From assembly GCF_904849725.1 (NCBI RefSeq), contig NC_058524.1, positions 507,206,263 through 507,270,262 of the forward strand: DNA of 64,000 nucleotides, read 5' to 3'. A model generated the notes under the pieces. That model saw only the letters and a program-made list of their open reading frames with translations. It was not told the DNA's origin and searched no databases. Source of the DNA: Hordeum vulgare subsp. vulgare. Lineage: Eukaryota; Streptophyta; Magnoliopsida; Poales; Poaceae. Positions 44,090 to 56,047 of this stretch are shown here, piece after piece (positions within the stretch are counted from its first letter, which is position 1; each line of letters opens with the position of its first letter). Made by a program: the position numbers and the translations under genes.

Positions 44090-45532
44090 GTAACAACCAG
44101 CCCCCGTTTTTAGCGACTACACACAAAGAAGCAAACACTGGCAGCCTATGGGGGTAATAGGGTTGTCAATCCCCTTGGACTCGTTATTTGCAAGCAAGTA
44201 AAGTATGTACAGGAAACTTGATAATTTCAAAGGAAAGAAAAAGTAAATAATGCCAATGTGGAAATTACAACGTTTGTAAACATATAAATGGGTAGACCCG
44301 CGGGAGTAGTTTTCCCTAGTGGCATCATTCATTTAGTAGGCATATAGTGGGTAAACAAACTACTATTGGGTAATTGATAGAAAAGCGCGTAGTTATGTGA
44401 TATTCATGATAATGATCATGTATATACAGATGCCACGTCCATAAGAAAATTGGCATAATCCTGCGTGCACCTATTACTATTACTCCACCCATCGACAACT
44501 ATCCATCATGCATCAAGAGTATTAAGTAAAATAGATTAATGCTTGGAGAACAATGATATGTTGTAGACAAAGAGAACTATATCAATATGAATTAACCCCA
44601 TCATTTTATCCTTAGTGGCCACAATACAAATACGTATCTGGTCCCCTTTTGTCACAGGGATATAGAAACCCGTGATATTGAACTCACTACAACGCACCCC
44701 TCACACTATAGAAATATCAGTCTAGTTGGCCAAACTATTTCAACAGATCGGAGAGATTTACGAAGCTATCATAATCATGCAAATAAGAATCATAATTAGA
44801 ACTCATAGAAGAAACAAATCTTTATCATGAATAATCTGAACATAAACCCACAATTCATCGGATCCCCACAAATGCACCGTACAAAAGAATTACATCTGAT
44901 AGATCAAAGCGAAGATGTGATGATAATTGCATTGAAGATCAAGAGAGATACAGAGAGATAGCCATCTAGGTACTAACTATGGACCCATTGGTGTGTAGTA
45001 AACTACTCACACATCACCATGGGTTCAACAAGGTTAATGTAGAGGTCCCCCTATGATAGGGCATTGGAAAAGCACTCCTGATGGCCTCACGTGAAACAGA
45101 TACTTGCGGCAGTGAAAAAAGTGTTTCGGTTGGCTCCCTAAGGTTTTGGGGTAATTGAGGATTTATAGGACGAAAACGGATGTTAGGAGGCGCCTGGGTG
45201 GTCCACAACACATCAGGACGCAACCACCCCCTGGGCGCGCCTTGTTGTGTGGTGGCTCCCTCGTGTGGCCTATGGCCTCCTTCCGAAGCTTCCAATTCTT
45301 ATTTTGGTTCGAAAAAATCATTAAAAAGTTTCGGGGTAATTGTACTTCGTTTGGTAGTGTGAATTTGGACAGCCAAAAACATGCAAAAATAGCAACTGAC
45401 ACTTGGCACTAGGTAATAGGTTAGTGCTCGAAAATAATAGTAATTCGTATAAAAATACCCAAAATGTATCCGAAGATGATAAAACTATAGCATGGAACAA
45501 TAAAAAATTATAGATATGTTGGAGACATATCA
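44085..45532 (-). repeat. Gypsy-type LTR, main part (right of Angela insertion)
   Basis: On the - strand it begins TGATATGTCTCCAACATATC at 45532, the characteristic start of an abundant Triticeae LTR family. It continues collinearly to the Angela insertion and then in 35159-35268, giving about 1550 bases in all. No genes are present. The internal part of this element is at 33570-35158. Confidence 0.75.
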
Positions 45533-47400
45533 GTAGGTACCTAAGTGATCTGCAAAGGGAGGAATGAAATCTTTTTAAGTACGAGACACCTCAAAGCAAA
45601 CCAAGGCATTGGCTAAGAAGTCAGGGTAGAAAAGGTAAAGAAGAAAAATTGTCAATGTTGTTGTGAACCCTTCCACCCTAGTGTATCATGGTGAGGAGTA
45701 AGACGAAGAGGAGATTCCAGCTGCTAACCCCCTCCTTATAAGCAAAGGAAGTTAATGAAGGATGCTATGCCCAACAAGCCTGCATCAAAGGCTAAGTCCT
45801 CAGCTCCCAAGACCAAGCTAGCTGCTTCCAAGCCAAATAAGACCACCAGAGACATCCGTGCTACAGAAAATAACAAGAGTTCCGCCTCGAGAGATGTTGT
45901 AGAGGAATATGAGGAGATTGCTGTTTTGAGGGAAGCTCGGACCTCACCTGCCAGAACACAATGATGGACATCCTGTTGCAGAGATCATGAAGGAGAGGAA
46001 GGATCAAGGTCCCAAGGGATGGAGAGAAAATAATCCATGTGCAGTGAGGAGAAGGATTGTGGTTGATTCTACATTTCACACTAAGGAGCAACATGACTTC
46101 TATGAGACTGTTTTTCTTGACAAGAGCACAACTATTAGTGACATGATATACGTTGATTGGAAGTTAATCAAGTGAAATGAAGATTAATTCCCTCATCTCC
46201 AGGAGAATTTCAATATGATTGACATTGATGAGATTGTTGGTAGATAGATGACTGTCTGGAATGATGACATGATGATGCAATTCTATTCCACCTCTCATTT
46301 TTATCCTGATGGAAAGGTTGTGTGGCTGACTGAAGGCACTAGATAGTAGTCAACAGTTAATGAGTGTCCTACCATCTTAGGATCCCCAAAGGTGAAAGAA
46401 GGAGATCTGGATGTGTACTCGGAGTCTAAGATGAACCCCAATTCTATGGCGAACATGAACACACCAATCCCCAAGGAGTACGTGAAGACCGACAAGTTTG
46501 GCTCTGCCTACTTTCTGCAATCAGGTCTTCCTACCTCCAACACTATATTGAGGCACATCTCTATGCCCAAATATGGAGATGATTCAAGGCTATTCCACCA
46601 ACATGATGCACCATGTGGACGACCACACCAGGTTTAGAGTTATGAATCTGATTGTTTAGACCATCAAGAGAACAACTTCTGATCAGAAGAGATCTTGTGG
46701 ATATGCTCCCTACATTCATATGCTCATCAACTTCAAAGTTGTAAAGAGCCAATATCTACTTGATCGACCACACCTGACCCTTCTAAAAGAGTTTGAGGAT
46801 AATGGCGTGGTGATCGATCCTTCTCATCCAACTTCATCAACTACATATGCTGATACTGAGGCTAAGGCCCATGCAGAAGCAGCTAGAGCCGCTAGTGCTC
46901 CTATTTTGAAGATAAAAGGAGATCAAATGGCCTACCTTGTTAGCACCATTAAGGAATGCAGAAGAACAACTTCGAGTTGCGGAAGAACAAGAAGAGTCTC
47001 GATAGAATATTGGAGACAAAGTTTCATGACCTTGATATCAAGGTGACTGAGCTGACCACCACGGTCAACCTAGTGAACCATGAATTAGATGTATTTCCCT
47101 TGCCCCTCTTAGATGCTGTGGATGAGAGCCCTAGACTGTCGGTCTAGACTCACTTCAGGATTCAGGCTCGATGTGTGGTTGTGCCTGCTCAGGAAGTAAG
47201 ATGCTCAGTGTTTGCCCCGGCTTCTACTTCTACCATGCCTCCATCAGCACCTCCAGTGTCAAGTCCACCAGCTCAGAGGACTTTTGCCAAAGCATTCACG
47301 GACGCTCTCTTATTGACTCCTTCCATGACTACCGGAGCAACTTCATCACCCCATGGAGGAGATCATGCCCATAGTGATCCTTAGCTCGATCCTTAGCTCG
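45533..47400 (+). pseudogene. Sirevirus ORF3 relic on the + strand
   Basis: Fragments in one general direction: a Lys/Ala-rich N-terminal part (45755-45964), FHTKEQHDFYETVFLDK (45987-46175), MMMQFYSTSHFYPDG near 46270, NPNSMANMNTPIPKEYV with YFLQSGLPTSNTILRH (46392-46637), YLLDRPHLTLLKEF (46720 on) and a Pro/Ser-rich C-terminus with VVVPAQEV (47171-47384). The same blocks appear in the - strand copy at 48101-49234. Numerous stops and shifts make it non-functional. It ends against the - strand LTR near 47400, where a short tandem TTAGCTCGATCC is found. Confidence 0.82.
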
Positions 47401-47622
47401 ATCCATAGGACTCAAAAGTTATTTCTCACAAATATAAAATGAAGAGTCTTCTAGCTTGAAGCTTGAGCCAATATTATTCCTTTCTTACATCATGGGGCAT
47501 CTCCGCAAAAACCTTAAGCCATAGCATCTTTTGAACTTTCCTGAAATATACACACAATAGTCCAATGATGCATATGTTGTGATCAATTATCAGAACCACC
47601 CTAGGGAGCAATTGTGCTTTCA
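47400..47622 (-). repeat. Sirevirus 3' LTR start, truncated
   Basis: On the - strand TGAAAGCACAATTGC starts at 47622, directly after a purine tract (47635-47623). About 220 bases of LTR remain before it meets the + strand ORF3 relic. Confidence 0.75.
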
Positions 47623-48065
47623 ATCTCCCCCTTTGTGGTAATTGATGACAATATATAGATCAAAGCTTCGACAAAAGATATAATCAATGATTAGCATCGA
47701 CGCTTTGACAAGTATGTGAAAAGCAAGAGCTCCCCCTAAAGATGTGAATTATTTAGAATTTGCATTTGAATGCAAATTCACAATAGATTAGGATCATGGG
47801 TTACTCTTCCATGTCACATACATCTTGGTGGTGCGTAAAAAAATAATTGCAATGCACATGACATGAACAAGATAAGTGAGTGATCATCACAAGGATAGCT
47901 AAAAGATGATAGCATAGCATCACACAGGATAAAGCGTATGATCAATCACGCAGATAGGATAAAGTCATCCAACAACAAAAACTTTTTTTAAAACCAATTG
48001 AGAGCAAATAAAGGCAAAAGCTCTCTCTCACATGAAGTCTATTATCTATACATTTCTCCCCCTTT
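47623..48065 (-). other. Polypurine-tract array of the - strand Sirevirus
   Basis: GGGGGAG-core tracts on the - strand lie at 48052-48065, 47732-47740 and 47623-47635, between the ORF3 stop and the LTR. The pattern matches the + strand Maximus element. Confidence 0.8.
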
Positions 48066-48100
48066 GGCAACAAGTTACCAAAAAGTTCAAAAGTATAGAA

Positions 48101-49948
48101 CTACTCGTCTCTCTGGGCACCTGATGTTGGAGTCGATAGAACAATGTGGGTGAAGTCTTCTGCTGAATGTTCTGGAGCTAGAGGAGTTGATACTGGAGGT
48201 GCTTGAGCTGGAGTTGGTGCTGAAGGTGCTGAAGCTTGTGCTGAAGATGTGTGACGTGTCTCCTGAGCTGGAACAACAACTGACCGAGGCCTGGTGCTGA
48301 ACCTAGTAGTAGTGGGGAGGAGGAGACTCATCCTCCTTATCATCATCATCTTCATCTTCATATTCATCCTATGAGCACGAAATCTCCATAGAGTCAAATT
48401 CATGTTGAAGCCGTCTGACAATTGTGATCTACTCAGTTACCTTCACATCCATGTTGTGAAACTTGGTTTCCATGACTCTCTCAAGGCTCTTCTGATTTTG
48501 CATGATCTCCTGAATGTTCTTCTCCATGTCTTAGACAGAGCTAACTAGAAATGCCATTTTCTCAGCTTGAGTTCTGAGTTGTGGAACTAGTGGTGGCCTA
48601 TTTCTAGCAGTTTCTGCCTCTGTTGCCATTCTTGTTGCAGCTGAGTTGGGATCATTGTCATCCATCACAACCTCATTATCTTCAAATTCAGCTGAAGAGG
48701 TAGATGGGGACGATCAAGTAGATATGCGTGCTTGCCTAGCTTGGCATTGATGAGCATCTGATTATAAGGTGCATATCCACATGATCTCTTCTGATCCGCA
48801 CCAGTTCTCCAAATAGTCTCACCTATCAAGTCCATCACTCTAAATCTGGTATGAGTGTCTAGCAGGTGTAGCAGGTTGTTGGAATGTCCTCTAATCATAT
48901 TCTCATCTCCTGATTTAGGCATCAGGGTGTATTTTAGAATAGTGTTCGATGTGGGAATGCCTGCTTGCAGAAAATACACTGAACCTATCTTGTGACTAGC
49001 CAAGTACTTGTGTGGAATTGCCTTGTACATATTGGCCATTGAGTTGCGACTCTGCTTCGCTTCTGCATACACATCTACATCTGAATCTTCCTGCATGGGG
49101 GTACCAATGATAGCAGCCCATTCAGCAATTGTGGCTTCGTACTTGTGACCATCAGTCATACAGACTAAAGTGTCATCATAGAAACGAAGAGTTGCATAGA
49201 ATTGCATGATCAGCTCGTCATTCCACGGGTTCATCTCTTTGCCAACAAACTATTCTATGTCAACTAGCATGAAGTTCTCTTGCACATGGGGAAAGAAATT
49301 CTCATTTTCCTTGATATATGCCCAGTCGACATACCTCATATCACCTACAGCAGGACTCTTGTCAAACAAGATAGTCTCATAAAAATCTTGTTGTCCCTTG
49401 GTGTGAAACCTTGGATCAACAACAGTTCTTCTTCTGACAGCATATGGATCATTAGCTCTCCACTTTCTTAGTCCGACATCCTTCCCCTTCTTGATATCTC
49501 TGCTCCTGGATGAGCATCATTGTAGAGTGGAAGGGTTGGTCTGAGCTTCCTGAGAATTGGCGCATTCTCATCTTCTTCCTCCTCTGTAGCATGGACACTG
49601 GATGAAGGGCCTTTGCTCTTGGCAGCTGCAGGTATATCTTTGGTGGTCTTCCTGGAAGCTCAAGCCTTCGTTGCTTTAGCAGCAAGCTTAGGAGCAGACT
49701 TCATTGCATCAGCCATCAGTTTCTTCTTCTCGGGAGGAACTGGGATTTCCTCAGGAGCTTCTTCTTCAGCATCTTCTGGGTCTTCAATCATTGAAGTCTT
49801 TCTAACAATAAGATGAACAGTTCTCTTCCCACGCCTCTTTGCACCAGCTTTCTTTGCAGGTGCATCCTTGGAAATCTTAGTGCTCTTCCTAGCATACTCA
49901 GGTGCTCTCAGATCAGCAGCACTAACAGATATCTTCGTGACAACTTTC
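48101..49948 (-). pseudogene. ORF3 of the - strand Sirevirus, middle and C-terminus
   Basis: On the - strand after the insertion at 49949 the frame runs through a Lys/Ala-rich segment (MADAMKSAPKLAAKATK near 49690) and then shows stops. The conserved globular domain is at 49234-48665 (NPWNDELIMQFYATLRFY, NSMANMYKAIPHKYL, YFLQAGIPTSNTILKY), and the C-terminus has VVVPAQETRH and a Pro/Ser/Ala-rich tail ending at 48101. The domain order matches ORF3 of the Maximus element and the relic at 45.5-47.4 kb. Biochemical function is unknown. Confidence 0.82.
49944..49948 (+). repeat. Target-site duplication CTTTC, left copy
   Basis: CTTTC is repeated at 54984-54988 beyond the inserted LTR. Confidence 0.88.
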
Positions 49949-50602
49949 TGTGGGGACCCCGACTTATGAGTCGAGATCGCCTAATGAATGTGCTCAGTGA
50001 TCCTAGAGATTAATGCTCACCGAACACACAGAAACTGAATAACAAGAGTCTTACATCCATACATACCGTTTAATAGAAATAATAACCATTTTGGTCAAGT
50101 CTTCCATAGATGGCGCCTTGAAGGCCAACACACCCAACTGGACCAGTAGCGGAAATATTGGCCGAAAGCGTGAACCCATGCCATTAGCCTTAACCTACAG
50201 GCATTCTGACTGGGAAGTGTCCTAGCTCATAGGAACGTTACCAAGTTACTCTTCACCATTTCCTGTTCTCTAATACCTGGTCAATGAAATAACTAGTGGC
50301 AAGCCAATGAGTACTTTGAATGTACTCGCAAACAACCCATGATGTGGAACAAGGTAATAAAGGAACATGAACTAGCATAAGAATGCAGCCTTTGCGGAAA
50401 GCAGGTTTTCCTTTAATTGCAGTAACATGGTCAAGTGTAGGTATAATCATGCATGATAAGGTAGATGGTAATCATAAGAACAGGTTACAGATATCAACAT
50501 ATCCGCTCAGGGATGATCACCTCAGGTTCACCCTATATGCCAAGTCTCCAGACTGATCATATCCTCTTACTTAGATAACACCTTAATACACACACACACA
50601 CC

Positions 50603-50653
<51 letters not shown>

Positions 50654-53600
50654 GGTTTATGCGGAAACAACTGGACGTAGTTTAAGCAGCACCACCCAAC
50701 TGTCCTTGACTGTGGACACAACTATTTGAATATTTTTACACTCTATAGAGGTTGTACGATGTACCCACGAGATCCAGGAAACTTCCGTGTCATCCACGAC
50801 TCGTGGTATATAACATACCCAAGGTAAGTACCCGATCATTGCCTTTCCCCCGATGACACTAGACAAACAGTCCACTCAATTGGTACCCAGCCGACATGAT
50901 GTACTTCTTGCGATCACCACCTCTAGACCGTATCATCCATGCAAGGACCAACGTTGTGCCCGGAACACGTAAAAACGGCATAGTCGACCTACCTGGTACG
51001 ACCCCGTCACGAGAGTGACCACATATAACTCCTGCCAGTAGTAATGCGGGCTCTTTGCTAGCACCGACCAAAGTAATCAACAAAGCCCCGTCCCATAAAG
51101 GGGTATTGTGGTCGCACATGTAAGGTTGGGACGGTCGACACATCATAAATCTAATCCCATTTCCGAAACCACTCACACAAAACCTTTCCGGTACACCGCT
51201 TCTTTCTCAAGTGATCATCCAGCTTAACACCATCACCCTCGGACATTAGTGGCACCCGATGGGATTTTCGTAAAACCTTTGATATCACCTTTGCTTTACC
51301 ATTGTCATGCATATGCTCATCCCACGCGCATCACTACTGTCAACTTGTCAACATTTACCAGCGTGACCCTCATAGATGGTAAGGTCATGCTCAATGCAAG
51401 TGATCCGGAGGATCCATCAGTAACACCATGCTAGGGTGTACTGATTAATCTTGATTACATGCATGGGAATAAAATAATCAACATGTCATGCATAAAGCAT
51501 TTTCTCAGGAATGGTTAAAGGGCTGCTTGCCTTTCCTCACATAAGTCCTCGGGGTCTTCGAGGTCTTCCGGTCCAACTGTGAGTACTCCATCTACTCCGT
51601 CAACTATCGTCGGAAACAATCACAATAAGCCACACAACAAGCAGAAACAAAAGTGCTATATAAATAGGAGTTTTATTTTTCTTGGACCTCTCTGGTCATA
51701 AGAAAAAATACATGAAGCTTGCTCTAGGAGATTTGGACCATCAGGGATTTTTGAATGGGCGAAAGGAGGAATAGTTGATCCTTTAAGAAGCCTACAAAAA
51801 ACATTCTGCTAAAAATGAGTGGATGCCCTCATTTAACAGAGCATGATTTTAGAAAAATTTAGGAAGTTGTTTCACTGGATTTGGTCTTGATATGAATATT
51901 CTAGGGATTTCACAACATTGGACAAATAGAAAAAATGAGCTATTTATTTAATGCAACAGAAGCATGCGAGATAAAAATGTTGACCAATGCTTCAAAAATA
52001 GTGCATGATATTAGAAGACTCTCGAAATTGGAATCGCCCCCTTTGGAGTTGATTTGAATCCTCTAGGATTTTTGTAAGGTGGTGTTTAAAATATCCAAAT
52101 GGGCATTTGAATATTGACCCCACTGAAATGTCTTTTGGAAAAATGTGCAATGCACGTATGTGGATAGATCTTAAATTCAGGAACCTGTAGAAATTGGAAT
52201 CTTCATATTTGGGGCTAAAATGAATTAACTGTGGATTTGAATCTACCAGAAACAGAAAAGGAGAGGGATTTACCTAGGCCATAGTGACGCGCGGGGCGTT
52301 GGATAAGAATGGGACGACCCAGTTGCTCAGCCACACGGGCAGGCCGACCACGTCGAAGGCACATTCATAGGAATGCGTCTCCATGAGGGGAGGCGGTCTC
52401 CAGTTAGAGGCACGACCACTTAACGGGGCGGGGCCACCCATCTGTGCCTCGGCCTGTGAACGACAGGTGGGGCGCATCACCCTTTATCCCTTCCCTTCGC
52501 GCCCCGTCTCCTACCTCTCGACAAGAGGTCGAGGTGGAGCACCGGCCGTTGTGGCTTGGCTGTCACGCCATGTCGGAGGCCAAGCCAGGGGCTTGGGTGC
52601 GCGCCCACCTCACACCGCGCTCGAGGGCCATCTCGCTGGCTCAGGGGCGACCTTAAGCAAGACACCGACGGGAGGCGGACTATAGCGGCTTCGGCCATCG
52701 CCGACGAGTGTGGCTCCGCGGTGGAGGGAGATGGAGGGGCTGCCTCCGGAAATAGGTCCGTCATGGGGGTCCTTCAAGTGAGGTTTAACTGGGAGGGGGA
52801 GTCATAGAGCTTGAAATTGGGGGGTGGCCGAGGTGGCACCATGGCGGCCATGGGATGGAAATGTGAGCTCTGGAACGCAGGGGCTTGGCATGGGATTTCC
52901 TGGGGGTGAGGGAAGTGGTCCAGAGCACGAGGGGGAGCCCGGGGGAGGGATAAAATGGAGGGGCAACGAGGGAGAGCTTCAGATGCGCCTCGGTGCTTTG
53001 GGCACAGGGAAGCACACGTGCTAGAGGAGATTTGGAGGCGAGCTGGCGTCGGGGAGGGGCTTGGACAGTCAAAGGGAGGTCTATGGCGCACGTGGGCATC
53101 TGGCCGAAGCCTGCCACGAGTTACACGGTGAGAACAAGGTGTAGAGCCCCATTTTTGCATGTCAGGGAGGTGGTCACCATGCCATTACTTGTCCAGGGCC
53201 GTCCCTTGGCTAGGCCAAGGTGTCCCGCATGCAAGGCATGCGTGCCAGAGGACACTGATGAAGTTTGGACCCAAATGTGGCTGGTTTGAATTGGTTTTGA
53301 CTACAGTTTAGTTTGCAGCAGCAAAGTTAGAGCTAATAATGAGGGCACTAACTGGAGGGCTTGTGAAACAAAGCCATGTCTAGCACTATTTGGTATGTAA
53401 GGACTACACTAATGCAAAGTTTCAGATCAAGAGGAGGTGTGTAGCTAGCAGTTGCAGTTCAAAGCTATATTTCAACTAGAAATCAAGTTTCATATGTGGT
53501 GCTCATTTTTCCTACATGGGCATGCCATATCTTAGGTTGAAATTATGCATCAACATTCTAGGGGATCTCTGGAAAGAGGTGGGGGCTTTACCTTAAGCAG

Positions 53601-54983
53601 AAGTATAGAAATAGGGGTATAACAGTGTTGCGAAGGTAAAAACGAGGGGTAGATACATGGACTCACCCTCCAATAATTGACCAGAGGCCATGGCAATGTT
53701 ACTGGAGGTAAAAGGGGACTAGGTAAATCTTTGGTAAAAATTTAATCTCAAGGGAAGTTGCGGAAGATGCCAAAGCAACAACTTTTGTAAATAGACAGAA
53801 GGTGTTTGATGGATGTTAGGGCTAGCAAATGGACTCCATTTGCTATGAAACTTAATGGGATCACATAATAGGTAAAAATAGGCTTGGACACCAAATTTGG
53901 GATTTGGTGGAGAAAGTTTCCAACGTAGACTTCAAAAACCCATGAAATGGGCAGAAATGGCTTTCTACATATAAACCATGCAAATCAATTCTCACAAATC
54001 TACAACTTGGTTTGGGGGCATTATTTGAGCATTAAAGCATGCCCGAACAGTTTGGGATCAATTAGAGAAACTTTATAATGTAAAGTTTCCCAAAGTTAGA
54101 AATCAACAAAGAAGGTTTTGAGGGGTTTGGGACAAGTTCTTCTATTCTCCTTTATGCACCACTTGGTGTGGATGCATTATTGGAGTATCAGAACATGTCC
54201 ACCAAATTTGAGCACAATTGGAGACACTTGGCAATGAAGACTTGCTCAAATTTGGATCTAGACAGATAGGGTTTTAGAATAATTAAGTTAATCAAATCAA
54301 CTTGGATTGAGATGAAACTTGGCAAGATCATCACATATACCTTATGTGACATGCTAGAATTTACACGAATTTATTGATAATATTTCTTATAGAAATATTC
54401 CAAAAGCTTGAAATAGGCAGGAGAGGTTTTGAACGGTTTTCCTAATATTTGAACATGACCATGTGTTGAAACTCTTATATATGGAATATATATGTCCAAT
54501 GAGTTTCCCTAAATTTTCTCAAATATTTTGAAAGCAATAAAAATAACTTTCCTTCATAAGGGAACATTTCTGGCCTCAATGAAAGGTATTTAAACAAAAT
54601 AGTAAAATAAATTTTAAAATAATTATATTGTGGTTTTTGGAAGTAATTTTGATAAAGGGATTTAAATAAAATATTTGGAGAAAAACAACTTCAATAAATT
54701 GGGGACTTGTTGTACAAATCCCAACTGAGGGGTTTTTGATTGGTTAAATCAAGTAAGTCCCTTTTGGTCAAAATAATATTTGGTAAAATAGTTTCTGGTC
54801 CCTTAGGGGTTTTTGGGTTAAGGAAGTGAGTCTAGAGAGTAGAAGGAACATTTGGATTCAAACACAAGCAAACAAGCAAGCAATAATCACATCAAGCATC
54901 ACAATCAGTCATAATATTTTTAATTGGTCCTAATTTTTGAGATAAGTTAAATTAGTAAGGAGAGTCAAACACAGGGTGTGACA
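49949..54983 (-). mobile_element. Solo LTR, long gypsy-type, 5035 bp, TSD CTTTC
   Basis: The + strand starts TGTGGGGACCCC and ends GGGTGTGACA. On the - strand it opens TGTCACACCC, the form that follows a purine tract in the related copy at 60234, so the LTR is read on the - strand. Perfect 5-base target copies flank it, and removing it restores the ORF3 frame. No internal retrotransposon genes are visible. It includes a CA microsatellite (50587-50652), a GC-rich block (52380-53230) and an AT-rich 3' part. Open frames of up to ~130 codons in the GC-rich block occur on both strands and are not supported. Confidence 0.85.
50587..50652 (+). repeat. (CA)n microsatellite
   Basis: About thirty CA units with one CCGCA interruption. 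It lies inside the 5.0-kb solo LTR. Confidence 0.95.
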
Positions 54984-54988
54984 CTTTC
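54984..54988 (+). repeat. Target-site duplication CTTTC, right copy
   Basis: This is the perfect copy of 49944-49948. Confidence 0.88.
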
Positions 54989-55218
54989 CTTGTAGGAGGC
55001 TTAGGCGGAGCTGAAGTTTGCTTTGGCATGAAATCTGAATCCTCTTCATCAGAAACTAGCTTCCCTCTCTGCTTGGTGGCTGCCTTAGGCAAGCCATGAG
55101 AGCTGGGAGAACTTAGGTCTGAAGCAGACTTTTCTAGACTAGTGCCTAAGTCCATCTCAACACTCTTCTCTCTGAAGTCATTTTGACTATCATCTGAACC
55201 ACACATATTGACACGCAT
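54989..55218 (-). pseudogene. ORF3 of the - strand Sirevirus, N-terminus
   Basis: The ATG at 55218 (a second is at 55206) starts a hydrophilic, Ser/Asp/Lys-rich segment (CGSDDSQNDF, LVSDEEDSDFMPKQ, PPKPPTRK). It runs open to the LTR insertion and resumes in frame at 49943 and below. A polypyrimidine stretch and CAG (55243-55241) lie about 20 bases upstream of the ATG, so translation after splicing is plausible. No domain is recognised. Confidence 0.72.
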
Positions 55219-55240
55219 GCTCAGCAACAAACAACAGAAC

Positions 55241-55404
55241 CTGGGAAGTGGATAAAGGAAAGACAGACTGTATGAGCATCACAAAATTCAGATTTCTTTT
55301 TGCAAATTTGAAGTTTGAAACTTAGGGTATGATCGTCTGGAGGATGTAAATCAGTCGCACCGAGTTGGCAACTTCGGAGTCACCGAGAAAGCTGACTCGC
55401 TTAC
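55241..55404 (-). other. Putative intron before ORF3 of the - strand Sirevirus
   Basis: On the - strand a donor CTTG/GTAAGC has its G at 55404, and an acceptor CTTTATCCACTTCCCAG ends at 55241, a 164-base interval. Both sites fit plant consensus well. The position, directly before the ORF3 ATG, parallels 14609-14944 in the Maximus element. Confidence 0.45.
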
Positions 55405-56047
55405 CAAGGACTTGACACTTAGTTCCGGTAGAACCAAAAACAGCTGCTCGGTCTCACTAAACTGCTTCTCAGGAACCCTAAAAGAAAAATCGATGGAACC
55501 AATTTTGCAAACTCGGTCTCACCAAGTTGCATGCTACGGCAGATCACATCAAAAAAATTCTACTTCTTCTACACTACAAGACTCATCTGGTGGAAGGAAG
55601 GGTTTGCATATGGCAGCTTGAAGACAAACTTTCCCAATGTGTAAGAATCAGATAGGGGAATGCATAAGTAGATCGAACCGTACCCTAGATCGGTGGCGGT
55701 TCGGCTACGGCGGCGAGGGTGGAAAAGATTGCGTCGACGATGGCGAATACCACAGGCGGCGGTGCTCGGGGAGACAAAGGCGATGACCTTGGGTGTTGGG
55801 GCAGCGAGAGTTTTGCGAATGAAATGGCTTCGACGAAGTGAAGTAAAAGATTCAGTCAGTGGATATATATATACCCTGCGCTGTCGGTGTAACCGAGATG
55901 GCAAAATCGGTGTCACCAAGTTCCTCAACTATTAGTAGACAAAGAAACTCAGTGTAACTGAGTATGCGATTTCGGTGGTACCGAGATAGGAAAACGTGAT
56001 CAACTTTGAAAATTAGTGGCGCCGAGTTTGTTGAGTTAGTCACACCG
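55354..56047 (-). repeat. About ten copies of a near-palindromic CTCGGTNACACCGA motif
   Basis: Variants of TCGGTGTCACCGAG or its half-sites occur at about 55354, 55374, 55448, 55512, 55883, 55907, 55949, 55972, 56014 and 56036. Spacing is irregular and intervening sequence differs, so this is not a tandem array. The motif surrounds the ORF3 TATA box and leader. Confidence 0.75.
55864..55873 (-). promoter_or_regulatory. Candidate internal TATA box for ORF3 (- strand Sirevirus)
   Basis: GGGTATATATATATCC on the - strand lies about 646 bases upstream of the ORF3 ATG at 55218. The downstream leader is C-rich and gene-like (CTCGCCGCCGTAGCCG near 55715). It parallels the box at 14329 in the Maximus element. 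Activity is inferred. Confidence 0.55.

Noticed and set aside
52383..53289. Several overlapping GC-rich open frames on both strands in the 5.0-kb solo LTR.
   Set aside because: Frames are open on both strands, lack domains and lie in an LTR with defined ends; no gene is supported.
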